A stretch of 64,000 bases of DNA from Thiohalocapsa sp. PB-PSB1 (GCA_016745215.1 CP050890.1:5890001-5954000), one strand, 5' to 3'. Counted from the stretch's first letter, positions 19,396 to 31,953 are shown. Notes: generated by a model from the sequence alone, not told the origin. Made by a program: numbers and translations.

Positions 19396-22108
19396 TAGGG
19401 CGTCCAAAAGCCTAGAAATCCTTGACCGATTATTGAACCTGCCGAACGCCGCCTTTGTCTCGGTCGAATCCGCATGTCTCGCCCAGTAAAGGCGCACAAA
19501 CCTAGGTTCGTTAGTCCGATCAATCGGTTACGAACAGACACGTCGATATACAGTCCTTCGAAATCAGTCCTAAAGCAAGCGGAACAAGCTGGAACTGGAG
19601 CTTGCTCATGCGCCAATTCAGGGTTCAGTATGATTTTCATAACACACGGATTTTTCTTTTGAAATCGGTGTTTTTTGACCGGCTTTCGAACCCAGGATCA
19701 GCTCGATCGTTTGGGGTTCACCCTGGTTGGCGAGTTTTTCGAGGTCACCACCATTCGTCAATACGTGACGGCGTTGCTTGGTCAGAGACGACGAGCAATC
19801 ACTCCACTCGCGTTGCTCATCGACGCTAATCTGAAGACTGTTTTCGGCATCTTGCCGGGTGAGCGGACCACACAGAACCGGGATGCGTGGTGCAATCCGA
19901 TTGGCATCCTTGATCTCTCCTGTGCCGTGGGTTTTGGCAACGCCGAATAACGATTCGATGGTGTCAGAGCTGATCGGCATGCCGGTCTCGCACAAACCGA
20001 GCAGGCTGGCAATCGCGAGCTGTTTCTCAATCCAGTCGGTCAAACCGCGGCGGATCGATGGCGTGGGAATTCGCTCGATCATGGGCCAGCATTCATTAGC
20101 GCTGTCTTGACTCAACCCTTTTGTCTTGAGTAGGGCCTGGCATTCCAGGATCGGCTCGACATCCTGTAGGAAGGCGTTGATGAAGGCACGACACTGTGGC
20201 AGTCGATCCAGACGCTCGCGCAGTTTCTGCAGTAACGAGCCGTTCGCTGCTCGGCCTCTGGGCGACTGTTGGAGTACCCGTGCTGCCCATTTGACCAAAC
20301 GATGAAGATTCATGAAGCGCGCTTTTGTCGAGACCTTCGGTGGTGCCAGACAAGCCAGCACGGACTGCTTGAGCATGCTGGACACTTTGCCGCAGGTGCT
20401 GAGAAAGACATCGAACATGGGATGCGCGCGATACGCATGTTTTACCAAATTGGCAACCACATGAGAAAGATCGTCGATCGACACGCCGCCCAGCCCTTTT
20501 TCCTGCAACAGTCGTACGGCCTTGCCAAGATCGGTTCCGCCATCTTTCAGATAGGCAACGGGGCGGCCGATCGTGGCGATGACGCGCTGCAGCAAAGCCG
20601 CGATGCTTTCACCGGTCCAGGTATCGGCCACCGAGACAGCGACACAGCTCACATGCTGTAACGAAGGTGCACCGGCGTTGCACGCGTAATGCCTGGCATC
20701 CAGTGCGAGGACCGTCATGATCTTGCCCTGGCCGAATCCGATGGTGGCATCCAGAAGTAGGATAAAGCCTTGTGAAAACCGCTGCATACCAGTGTCAGGG
20801 TCAACACCAAACCGGTCCTCTTTCATCCTGGCGATAGCCAGTCGTGTCACCCAGTTGATGATGGTTTGTGGGCAGGGCGCTTGCGCTAATCCAAGCTGAG
20901 ATGCCAGCACGCCCAAGACCCTGGAGATCGCCCGGAAGCCGATCCGGGCGACAACAAACAGTTGCAGTGCGAGAAACACGGTGGTGGTCTTGTCGCAAGC
21001 CGCTAACGCCGTGTTGCGTTGCTTCAGTTCGTCCAGCTCCTTTTTCGTATCGCGCCATGCCCGCCGATACGCATCGCGCTCCTTCTTGATCCGCTTGTTC
21101 TCCTTCTTGTGGTAACGCAAATCTGCCCCTGTTGCCACTGTTTTCTTTTTCCAGTGATCGCGCCGTTTCTTCATTTTGTTGTAGGTGCTCATCAACGCGC
21201 TCTTGCCAGGCTGTTGTTCATGTTCAAGTTGTGAAGACCGTCTCCCCGTGTCCTGTCTCAGAGCGATGGCGTGTGGTTGCGTGTCAGCACCTCATCCTGA
21301 TCCTTGCCGAGGCGCTTCGCGGGATCGGGCACTTTCCGATACACTCGGCATCTGCCAGGAAAACAACCAACTCACACAGCAGGTGGATCTTGTGAACAGG
21401 CAACGACTGAAGCCAGAGAGGTTGCAATGACAGACAATCGGATGGAAGCCAAACCGATCCCAGGTGAGCGCTGTCGTTTTTGCTGCGACACCTCCTACCT
21501 TTCTGTCGCGGGGGAGGCTGTTGTCAGTTCGAGCACGAACAGCACAGCATCTGCCACTTCCATCATAATGAGCAGCACCAAGGAAGATAGCGGGGAAGAT
21601 GGCAGGAGTGTAAAGCATGCCAGGACGTTTTTGGGCAAGAGGAATGCAACAGCTTGGCCCAAGACCCGATGAATACGCCACGCTACTCAGCATCGGGAAT
21701 CTCAGGATGGCGGGGTGGGACGGCTGTTCGAATCCGCCCAATTCGCTGCTGATTCGCCATCGGGCAAGTAATCGTTTGGGCTGGTTGCGTCGTCGGGAAA
21801 AAGCGTTCCTTGCATGTTTCGCGGTTCAGAAAGCGGTCAAAAAAAGGGCGTGCCAGCACCCTGTGCTTGAGCTGTCATTGTATGCTTGATCGGGTGCGAT
21901 TTTAAAAGGGTAAACAAGTGGTTGCAGGAGCTGCGCATGGAAATGGGGGCAGATTGAAAAAAGAGAGAAAAATGAGCGTTTGCCGATTAATATAACATAT
22001 TGATTAGATTATTATTTTCTTCCTTGGGAGTCAGTTTGAGGGTAAAAACATCACGATGGGACTCAAAATGCTTTATGAATATCAATAAGTTATGATTTAG
22101 ACACCCTA
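19396..22108 (-). mobile_element. 2.7-kb insertion sequence splitting the giant gene
   Basis: The element starts TAGGGCGTCCAAA and ends in the inverted near copy (TAGGGTGTCTAAA on the other strand). It is flanked by perfect 9-bp duplications GCCCTGGCT at 19387-19395 and 22109-22117. It carries one transposase gene on the minus strand and about 0.9 kb without a convincing gene upstream of it (21196-22108). The base composition of that tail, especially 21880-22108, is AT-rich compared with the surroundings, as expected for a recent arrival. I cannot name the IS family. Confidence 0.88.
19618..21195 (-). CDS. Transposase of the 2.7-kb IS
   Basis: The 525-aa product has a basic, coiled-coil-like N-terminus (KKRRDHWKKKTV ... 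DTKKELDELKQRNTAL). A probable DDE-type catalytic core has acidic candidates in FILLLDATIGFGQGK, in AYLKDGGTDLGKAV and in SSDTIESLFG. The gene lies inside an element with inverted ends and a 9-bp target duplication, which supports a transposase role even though I do not recognise the family by name. Two adjacent Met codons are possible starts. It is intact and uninterrupted, so the element may still be active. Confidence 0.75.
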   Translation of the reverse strand: MMSTYNKMKKRRDHWKKKTVATGADLRYHKKENKRIKKERDAYRRAWRDTKKELDELKQRNTALAACDKTTTVFLALQLFVVARIGFRAISRVLGVLASQLGLAQAPCPQTIINWVTRLAIARMKEDRFGVDPDTGMQRFSQGFILLLDATIGFGQGKIMTVLALDARHYACNAGAPSLQHVSCVAVSVADTWTGESIAALLQRVIATIGRPVAYLKDGGTDLGKAVRLLQEKGLGGVSIDDLSHVVANLVKHAYRAHPMFDVFLSTCGKVSSMLKQSVLACLAPPKVSTKARFMNLHRLVKWAARVLQQSPRGRAANGSLLQKLRERLDRLPQCRAFINAFLQDVEPILECQALLKTKGLSQDSANECWPMIERIPTPSIRRGLTDWIEKQLAIASLLGLCETGMPISSDTIESLFGVAKTHGTGEIKDANRIAPRIPVLCGPLTRQDAENSLQISVDEQREWSDCSSSLTKQRRHVLTNGGDLEKLANQGEPQTIELILGSKAGQKTPISKEKSVCYENHTEP

Positions 22109-25100
22109 GCCCTGGCTCGAAGCAGATAATCGCCATCGGCGGCTCCTGACCAGTCGAAAGACCAGGCTCCATCCGCTGCCAGCGCGGAGACCGGATACCA
22201 GACGTTCGCCCCGCCATTGGCGGCAATGCCCACCTGGACGTGCTGGGCGCCGGGGCCGGTATCGGTGGCTGTGCCGGTCACCCGGGCGCTGGCCGCGGCA
22301 ACAATGCTGCCATCCAGTGGGCTGTCCAGTGTCAGCACTGGTGCCGTGACATCGGGATTCGCATCCTTGACCAGGAACAGGCCGCCGAGCAGCGTGCGTG
22401 GACCGCCTGCGCGGCTGAAGATCAGACCCAGGGTGCCGTCGGTGATGCTCGATACCGGCAGCGGGAAACTGTAGGCGACCGGCGCCGCGGTCGGCAACGG
22501 GAAGGCTGCATGAATCACTTCCCCGTTCGCAACCCGCAACGATTGGCTGCCGCCTCCGGCATCCTGATTCAGATAGATCGGCAACAACCGATAGCCGCTG
22601 CCGCCGGCAAGGCCGGTCAATTCCGCGGTCAGGTCGGCGTCGAAGTCGTAAAGGAAGGTTTCGGCCGGTCCGCTGCCCCATTCGACGGACGGGTTGCCGG
22701 TAACGTTTGGCAGCCCGATCCCGTAGGCGGCATGCTCGGTGCCGCCGGCGTCGAAGAACAGGAATTCAGAGCCATCGGTGAGGAAGGCTCCGGCGTCGAT
22801 ATTGCCGGCGCCGGTGTTGTGTACCTGATCGCCGCTGCCGGGAGCATCTCCGCCGGGGCCGTCGACGGCACCCCACCAGTTGCCGCTGGCGTCGATCGCC
22901 TGGTTGCCGGTGTTGCGCAGCCCGGCGCCCAGGTTAGCGAACAGTTCGCTGCCGCTGAGGCTCAGCGCGGCGTTGCCGGCAAGATAGATGCCGTCGCCGA
23001 AGTTGGCGTACAGGCGTCCGCCCGTCAGATTGCTCGTCGTGGAGCTGGTCAGAAACAGGCCGTGCTCGGCGTTGCCGTAGATCTCCAGGTCGGCGAATGT
23101 CAGGGTCGCGGTAACGCCGTACAGGCCGTCTCCGCCGGAGTGGGCCAGCTCGCTGTCGGCGATCGTCAGATCGGTGTTGTTGCTATAGACATTGGCGACG
23201 TAGGACCCGCCATAGAGTACCTTGACGTGGCGCAGTTCGCTGGCGCCGTCTTCGGCGTTGGCGAAGGACAGCCCGCGCCAGTCGCCGTTGGCCGGGGCGC
23301 TGGCGGTGCCATCGGCGTTCATGTCCGCGCCATGGGCATCGTCGCGCTCGCCGGTGAACACGATCGGTGCCTGGTGCGTGCCCAGGGCCTGCAGGGCGCC
23401 GACGATGTCCATGCCGGCGCCATCGGCGAATTTGATCACGACGCCAGGATCGATGCTCAGGCTGCGCCCGGCCGGAACATTGAGCCGGCCTTCGATGTGG
23501 TAGCGCGAAAGCTCCTCTGTGCCGCTGCCCTCGATGCCCAGGACGAGGTCGCGACTGAGCTCATTGCCGCGAATCCACAAACCGCTGCGATGGTTCGGCG
23601 TCAGTCGGTTGCCGTCGCCGGGCTGCGGCAATGCGCTCGCCGGCAGCCGCGCGGCGCGCGCGTTGCCGGTGATTTGGTTGCCGCTGGGGATCGGTGCCTG
23701 ATGGGTGCGCTGGTAGTCGATGCCCCAGCCGGTGTTGTCGAGGATGTGGTTGGCGTCGATCTCGGCGCCGATCAGACGGCTTTGGATGCCCCCGGCGTTG
23801 CGCCGGATGTGGTTGTCGCTCAGCCGTGGGCGCCAGGCGGGATTGTAGTATGTTGCAAACAGCCCGACGCCATAGCCGGCGTTGTCCTCGATGGTGCAGC
23901 CCTCGACCCGGGTGCTGTTCTCGTAGAGGTACAGCCCAACCCCAGCATTGTCGCGCAGGGTGCAGTCGCGGATGTCGATGTCGGCGCCCCGCGCATACAG
24001 GGCATTGTCGCCTGCGTAGCGCACCTGCACCTGCGTCAGCCGGGTCAGAAAGTCGATGACGGTGTCGCTGAAAGAGAGGTTGTCCCAGTCCCCGGGCGCG
24101 CCCGCGCTTGGACCGCCGCCGTCGGTGTCGCCGCCGGCGCTGTCGTCGCGATAGGAGGTGAAGATGATCGGCTCGGCCTGCGTGCCCTCGGCGCGCAATG
24201 CGCCGTCGATGTCCATGCCGGCGCCGTTGCCAAATTTCCAGATCAGCCCGGGGGCAAGCTCCAGCGCGGCGCCGGCAGCCACCTTAGCACTACCTGAGAC
24301 CTGGTAGTAGACCTGCCCGGCCGGCAGCGCCAGGCTGCGCGCCAAGGGGTTGCCGATGACCTCGATGTGGTCTTGGTCGTTTGGCCCGATGAGGTTGCCC
24401 GCCGCCGCTCCGGGCAGTGCCGAAAACGGCAGCCGCACGCCGATGCCGTTGTCGGTGATGGTGTTGGCGCGGATCTCGGGCAGGTCGCGGGCGTCCTGGT
24501 TGAAGATGCCGTAGCCGCTGTTGTCGCGGATCTGGTTGCCAGCGATCTCGGCGCTGCCGTATTGCAGAAAGATGCCGTTCTGATTGCCGAGAATCTGGTT
24601 GTCGAGCAGTCGCGGAGCGCCAAAAAGAGTCTGGATGCCGTTGCCGCTGTTGGCCTCGATGCGATTGCCCTGCACCAGCGGCGCGGCCTGGCTGATAAAC
24701 AGGCCATGACCATTGCCGTCGCGGATCTGGCTGTCGAGCACCGGCACATCGACTCGGTCGAGCTGGACGCTGTGCCCGGCCGCGCCGCTGTAGCGCACCA
24801 GCACGTGGCTGAGCCGCGAGCCGGCCGCATCGGCGCTGCTGCTGAAGGAGAGCCGGAACCAGTCGCCGGCTGTGCCATTGCTCGGCCCGTCGCCATTATT
24901 ATCGCCGCCGTAGTCGTCGTCGCTCCAAGCGGTGAAGATCACCGGGCGCGCGGCGCTGCCGGCCGCGTCCAGCGCGCCGCCGTTCGTGACATTGATCGAG
25001 CGACCGGCACCGACCTTGACGATGACGCCGGGCTCGATGCGTAGGGTCGCGCCGCTGATGCTCAGGTTGCCGGCGACATGGTAGACGCCCGCCGACCAGA

Positions 25101-28100
25101 CGCTGTCGACGCCGATGCTGCCGGAGACTTCGGTGTAGGCGCTTGGGCTCGGGGTCAGCTCGGCGCTGAGAACCCCGGCGCTGAGGTTGTCGGCGCCGTC
25201 GCGGGTGCGCAGCCGGAAGCGGTAGGGTTGCTCGTTGGTGAGACCTTCGATCAGGTAGGTGGCCAGGTGCTTGGCCAGCACCACGGGGTTCTCCCAAGTG
25301 GCGCCGCCATCGGTGGAGCGCTCCAGCAGCTGGTCGACAACGTCGCCGGTGCTGTCGGCGCTCGGCGTCCAGGTCAACTGGACGAATTCATTGCCGGCAA
25401 TGCCGATCAGACCGGTGGCGTCTTCCGGCGCCGTGCCGTCGCCAGCGTTGTCGATGGCGATGACGCCAAGCCAGGGCGCGGACGGGGTCTCGTTGCCGGC
25501 GGTGTCGATGGCAATGATGCGATAATCATAGGCGCTGCCGGTGGCGGCGCTGGCGTCGCTGTACTCGCTGCTGCCGGCGCTCAGACTGGTGACGGTGCCG
25601 TAGTCCGGGTCGCCGACGGGTCGCCGCTCGATGCGATAGCCGCTGACATCCCCGGCGTTGGCGCCATCGTCGGCGGAGGGCGTCCAGCTCAGCTCGATGC
25701 TGCCGCCGTTATCGCCGGGGGTGTCGTGGGCCAGCAGTCCAGTGGGCGCGGCCGGCGGAGTTTGGTTGATCTGCACGTGCAGGCCGGCGCCGACGGGCTC
25801 GAGGTTGCCGGCGGCATCGCGCGCGCGGGCATGGATGCGGTAGACGCCGTCTTGCGCCGGCAGTTGCCAGCTGTAGCGCCAGCTGCCGTCGCCGGCGAGC
25901 TCGCCCACCGGTGACCAGATCGGACCGGCGCCGGCGTCGATGCCGATCTGCACCGCTTCGAGTCGCCCGCCGGGGTCGCTGCTGCTGCCGGTGATCTGCA
26001 CGCGCTCGCCGCGCAGCTGGGCGTCGGCGAGCGGAGCGGTGATGTTGGAGCTCGGTGCCTGGTCGTCGCCGTCGAGGCCGCGCTCGACCAGCCACAGCGC
26101 CTGCAAGACGCTGCGGTAGCCGTTTTCGCGCACGACGGCGAGTTGCAGGTTGCTGTCGGCATGTGCGCTCGGCGCCAGCGGATGGCGCACCTGCACGATA
26201 CGGTCATCGACAGCGAGGGTGTCGTGCACCGGCGCGCCGCTGCCGTCGTCGAGGCGTTGGCGGTTGCCGCCGATGCCGCTGGTGTCGTCGGGGTTGCGAT
26301 AGACGGCGAACAGGTCGAAGCGCGCGACCTCGGGCAATGGCAGGCCGCTGTAGTCGAGGATGATGGCGTCGAGGTCGTAGAGCATGCGCTCCACCGGGCC
26401 GGCGCCGAGCTCGGCGCTGTCGCTGCCCTGCGTCACCGTCGGCGCCGGCAACATGCCTTCGCCGAGGTTGGCGCCGGCGTCGAAGAAGCCGAACCGCGAG
26501 CCATCGGTGAGGAAGGCTCCGGCGTCGATATTGCCGGCGCCGGTGTTGTGTACCTGATCGCCGCTGCCGGGAGCATCTCCGCCGGGGCCGTCGACGGCTC
26601 CCCACCAGTTGCCGTTGGCGTCGATCGCCTGGTTGCCGGTGTTGCGCAGCCCGGCGCCCAGGTTAGCGAACAGTTCGCTGCCGCTGAGGCTCAGCGCGGC
26701 GTTGCCGGCAAGATAGATGCCGTCGCCGAAGTTGGCGTACAGGCGTCCGCCCGTCAGATTGCTCGTCGTGGAGCTGGTCAGAAACAGGCCGTGCTCGGCG
26801 TTGCCATAGATCTCCAGGTCGGCGAATGTCAGGGTCGCGGTAACGCCGTACAGGCCGTCTCCGCCGGAGTGGGCCAGCTCGCTGTCGGCGATCGTCAGAT
26901 CGGTGTTGTTGCTATAGACATTGGCGACGTAGGACCCGCCATAGAGTACCTTGACGTGGCGCAGTTCGCTGGCGCCGTCTTCGGCGTTGGCGAAGGACAG
27001 CCCGCGCCAGTCGCCGTTGGCCGGGGCGCTGGCGGTGCCATCGGCGTTCATGTCCGCGCCATGGGCATCGTCGCGCTCGCCGGTGAACACGATCGGTGCC
27101 TGGTGCGTGCCCAGGGCCTGCAGGGCGCCGACGATGTCCATGCCGGCGCCATCGGCGAATTTGATCACGACGCCAGGATCGATGCTCAGGCTGCGCCCGG
27201 CCGGAACATTGAGCCGGCCTTCGATGTGGTAGCGCGAAAGCTCCTCTGTGCCGCTGCCCTCGATGCCCAGGACGAGGTCGCGACTGAGCTCATTGCCGCG
27301 AATCCACAGACCGCTGCGATGGTTCGGCGTCAGTCGGTTGCCGTCGCCGGGCTGCGGCAATGCGCTCGCCGGCAGCCGCGCGGCGCGCGCGTTGCCGGTG
27401 ATTTGGTTGCCGCTGGGGATCGGTGCCTGATGGGTGCGCTGGTAGTCGATGCCCCAGCCGGTGTTGTCGAGGATGTGGTTGGCGTCGATCTCGGCGCCGA
27501 TCAGACGGCTTTGGATGCCCCCGGCGTTGCGCCGGATGTGGTTGTCGCTCAGCCGTGGGCGCCAGGCGGGATTGTAGTATGTTGCAAACAGCCCGACGCC
27601 ATAGCCGGCGTTGTCCTCGATGGTGCAGCCCTCGACCCGGGTGCTGTTCTCGTAGAGGTACAGCCCAACCCCAGCATTGTCGCGCAGGGTGCAGTCGCGG
27701 ATGTCGATGTCGGCGCCCCGCGCATACAGGGCATTGTCGCCTGCGTAGCGCACCTGCACCTGCGTCAGCCGGGTCAGAAAGTCGATGACGGTGTCGCTGA
27801 AAGAGAGGTTGTCCCAGTCCCCGGGCGCGCCCGCGCTTGGACCGCCGCCGTCGGTGTCGCCGCCGGCGCTGTCGTCGCGATAGGAGGTGAAGATGATCGG
27901 CTCGGCCTGCGTGCCCTCGGCGCGCAATGCGCCGTCGATGTCCATGCCGGCGCCGTTGCCAAATTTCCAGATCAGCCCGGGGGCAAGCTCCAGCGCGGCG
28001 CCGGCAGCCACCTTAGCACTACCTGAGACCTGGTAGTAGACCTGCCCGGCCGGCAGCGCCAGGCTGCGCGCCAAGGGGTTGCCGATGACCTCGATGTGGT

Positions 28101-31100
28101 CTTGGTCGTTTGGCCCGATGAGGTTGCCCGCCGCCGCTCCGGGCAGTGCCGAAAACGGCAGCCGCACGCCGATGCCGTTGTCGGTGATGGTGTTGGCGCG
28201 GATCTCGGGCAGGTCGCGGGCGTCCTGGTTGAAGATGCCGTAGCCGCTGTTGTCGCGGATCTGGTTGCCAGCGATCTCGGCGCTGCCGTATTGCAGAAAG
28301 ATGCCGTTCTGATTGCCGAGAATCTGGTTGTCGAGCAGTCGCGGAGCGCCAAAAAGAGTCTGGATGCCGTTGCCGCTGTTGGCCTCGATGCGATTGCCCT
28401 GCACCAGCGGCGCGGCCTGGCTGATAAACAGGCCATGACCATTGCCGTCGCGGATCTGGCTGTCGAGCACCGGTACATCGACTCGGTCGAGCTGGACGCT
28501 GTGCCCGGCCGCGCCGCTGTAGCGCACCAGCACGTGGCTGAGCCGCGAGCCGGCCGCATCGGCGCTGCTGCTGAAGGAGAGCCGGAACCAGTCGCCGGCT
28601 GTGCCATTGCTCGGCCCGTCGCCATTATTATCGCCGCCGTAGTCGTCGTCGCTCCAAGCGGTGAAGATCACCGGGCGCGCGGCGCTGCCGGCCGCGTCCA
28701 GCGCGCCGCCGTTCGTGACATTGATCGAGCGACCGGCACCGACCTTGACGATGACGCCGGGCTCGATGCGTAGGGTCGCGCCGCTGATGCTCAGGTTGCC
28801 GGCGACATGGTAGACGCCCGCCGACCAGACGCTGTCGACGCCGATGCTGCCGGAGACTTCGGTGTAGGCGCTTGGGCTCGGGGTCAGCTCGGCGCTGAGA
28901 ACCCCGGCGCTGAGGTTGTCGGCGCCGTCGCGGGTGCGCAGCCGGAAGCGGTAGGGTTGCTCGTTGGTGAGACCTTCGATCAGGTAGGTGGCCAGGTGCT
29001 TGGCCAGCACCACGGGGTTCTCCCAAGTGGCGCCGCCATCGGTGGAGCGCTCCAGCAGCTGGTCGACAACGTCGCCGGTGCTGTCGGCGCTCGGCGTCCA
29101 GGTCAACTGGACGAATTCATTGCCGGCAATGCCGATCAGACCGGTGGCGTCTTCCGGCGCCGTGCCGTCGCCAGCGTTGTCGATGGCGATGACGCCAAGC
29201 CAGGGCGCGGACGGGGTCTCGTTGCCGGCGGTGTCGATGGCAATGATGCGATAATCATAGGCGCTGCCGGTGGCGGCGCTGGCGTCGCTGTACTCGCTGC
29301 TGCCGGCGCTCAGACTGGTGACGGTGCCGTAGTCCGGGTCGCCGACGGGTCGCCGCTCGATGCGATAGCCGCTGACATCCCCGGCGTTGGCGCCATCGTC
29401 GGCGGAGGGCGTCCAGCTCAGCTCGATGCTGCCGCCGTTATCGCCGGGGGTGTCGTGGGCCAGCAGTCCAGTGGGCGCGGCCGGCGGAGTTTGGTTGATC
29501 TGCACGTGCAGGCCGGCGCCGACGGGCTCGAGGTTGCCGGCGGCATCGCGCGCGCGGGCATGGATGCGGTAGACGCCGTCTTGCGCCGGCAGTTGCCAGC
29601 TGTAGCGCCAGCTGCCGTCGCCGGCGAGCTCGCCCACCGGTGACCAGATCGGACCGGCGCCGGCGTCGATGCCGATCTGCACCGCTTCGAGTCGCCCGCC
29701 GGGGTCGCTGCTGCTGCCGGTGATCTGCACGCGCTCGCCGCGCAGCTGGGCGTCGGCGAGCGGAGCGGTGATGTTGGAGCTCGGTGCCTGGTCGTCGCCG
29801 TCGAGGCCGCGCTCGACCAGCCACAGCGCCTGCAAGACGCTGCGGTAGCCGTTTTCGCGCACGACGGCGAGTTGCAGGTTGCTGTCGGCATGTGCGCTCG
29901 GCGCCAGCGGATGGCGCACCTGCACGATACGGTCATCGACAGCGAGGGTGTCGTGCACCGGCGCGCCGCTGCCGTCGTCGAGGCGTTGGCGGTTGCCGCC
30001 GATGCCGCTGGTGTCGTCGGGGTTGCGATAGACGGCGAACAGGTCGAAGCGCGCGACCTCGGGCAATGGCAGGCCGCTGTAGTCGAGGATGATGGCGTCG
30101 AGGTCGTAGAGCATGCGCTCCACCGGGCCGGCGCCGAGCTCGGCGCTGTCGCTGCCCTGCGTCACCGTCGGCGCCGGCAACATGCCTTCGCCGAGGTTGG
30201 CGCCGGCGTCGAAGAAGCCGAACCGCGAGCCATCGGTGAGGAAGGCTCCGGCGTCGATATTGCCGGCGCCGGTGTTGTGTACCTGATCGCCGCTGCCGGG
30301 AGCATCTCCGCCGGGGCCGTCGACGGCTCCCCACCAGTTGCCGCTGGCGTCGATCGCCTGGTTGCCGGTGTTGCGCAGCCCGGCGCCCAGGTTAGCGAAC
30401 AGTTCGCTGCCGCTGAGGCTCAGCGCGGCGTTGCCGGCAAGATAGATGCCGTCGCCGAAGTTGGCGTACAGGCGTCCGCCCGTCAGATTGCTCGTCGTGG
30501 AGCTGGTCAGAAACAGGCCGTGCTCGGCGTTGCCGTAGATCTCCAGGTCGGCGAATGTCAGGGTCGCGGTAACGCCGTACAGGCCGTCTCCGCCGGAGTG
30601 GGCCAGCTCGCTGTCGGCGATCGTCAGATCGGTGTTGTTGCTATAGACATTGGCGACGTAGGACCCGCCATAGAGCACCTTGACGTGGCGCAGTTCGCTG
30701 GCGCCGTCTTCGGCGTTGGCGAAGGACAGCCCGCGCCAGTCGCCGTTGGCCGGGGCGCTGGCGGTGCCATCGGCGTTCATGTCCGCGCCATGGGCATCGT
30801 CGCGCTCGCCGGTGAACACGATCGGCGCCTGGTGCGTGCCCAGCGCCTGCAGGGCGCCGACGATGTCCATGCCGGCGCCATCGGCGAATTTGATCACGAC
30901 GCCAGGATCGATGCTCAGGCTGCGCCCGGCCGGAACATTGAGCCGGCCTTCGATGTGGTAGCGCGAAAGCTCCTCTGTGCCGCTGCCCTCGATGCCCAGG
31001 ACGAGGTCGCGACTGAGCTCATTGCCGCGAATCCACAAACCGCTGCGATCGTTCGGCGTCAATCGGTTGCCGTCGCCGGGCTGCGGCAATGCGCTCGCCG

Positions 31101-31953
31101 GCAGCCGCGCGGCGCGCGCGTTGCCGGTGATTTGGTTGCCGGTGATCGGGGGGGCAGCCCATGTACCTTCGAAATCGATGCCCCAATCTGCGTTGTCGCT
31201 GATCTCATTATCGGCGATCACCGGAATCGCTGCATTGACGCGCACGCCGTCCTGATTGCCGCTGATCCGGTTGCCGATCAGCCGCGCCTGCTCGTCGCCG
31301 GCGTTGCCACGCACATAGATGCCGGTTCCGGCGTTGTCCTCGATGACGCAGCCCTGGATGCGAGTCAGGTTATCGTTGATGTAGAGACCGTCGCCGCTAC
31401 CGTCGCGAACATCGCAGTTGGTCAGGTCGAGATCGGCGCGATCGATGCGGATTTGGCCTCGATCGCCAGCGCCGCCGTAGCGGACCTGCACATGGTCGAA
31501 GATTACCTGGGAGTCGGTGACCGAGTCGTCGAAGTAGAGTCCGCTCCAGTCGCCGGGCTGGCCTCGGCTCGGCCCGTCGCCGTTGGTATCGCCGCCGACG
31601 CTATCGTCGCGGTAGGAGGTGAAGATGATCGGATCGGTGAGCGTACCTGCCGCCTCGAGCACGCCATCGATACGTAATTGTACGTTGGTGCCGAGCTTGA
31701 CGACGGTGCCGGCCTCAATGGTCAGGCGCACGCCGATGCCTACGGTCAGGTTGGCGGTGACTAAATGAACATCGTCGGCCGACCAGGTGGTCTGCGCGCT
31801 GATTGTGCCGCTATGCTCAATCGTATCGGCCCGTGACGGTACCGTGGCCAGGGTTCCCACCAGCCCCGCAAGGCACAGGAGCAGGGCCGCTGGAATTGAA
31901 CGAGCGAGCAGTCGCAGTTGGTTTTGGGTCAAGCGAAATGATTTTAAGATCAC
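22109..31953 (-). pseudogene. Giant secreted repeat protein, N-terminal part cut off by an IS
   Basis: The reading frame starts at a GTG with GGAG ten bases upstream. It encodes a signal peptide (SIPAALLLCLAGLVGTLA, cleavage near PSRA-DT) and then thousands of residues of secreted modules. These are right-handed beta-helix stretches full of N-x-I-x-x-N and GxGI turns with NWWGAVDGPGG motifs, Ig-like domains and fibronectin-III pairs (SIELSWTPSADDG, FVQLTWTPSADS). Residues about 271-3061 are made of 2.25 copies of a 1243-residue unit. The natural frame is lost at 22109, where the IS adds RVSKS and a stop. Joined to the part at 8325-19386 it would give about 6968 aa. The piece may still be secreted as a truncated 3287-aa protein. 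Confidence 0.85.
22771..31140 (-). repeat. 3729-bp in-frame tandem repeat, about 2.25 copies
   Basis: Copies at 22771-26499 and 26500-30228 are almost identical over the whole length, with only scattered single-base differences (for example C versus T near 24752/28481). A third partial copy covers 30229-31140. The unit is 1243 codons exactly and contains two beta-helix stretches, an Ig-like domain and two FN3 domains. Such identity over 3.7 kb means recent duplication or ongoing gene conversion. Copy number may be misassembled from short reads. Confidence 0.93.

Noticed and set aside
21292..21741. A 149-codon minus-strand frame inside the 2.7-kb IS
   Set aside because: Cys/Ser-rich composition, no domain and no ribosome site; treated as non-coding IS sequence.
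26143..28026. Plus-strand open frames of 601-685 codons (also 22240-24297 and 29872-31677) inside the tandem repeat
   Set aside because: They recur at the 3729-bp spacing only because the DNA repeats; they lie opposite a well-supported secreted protein frame and show no domains.
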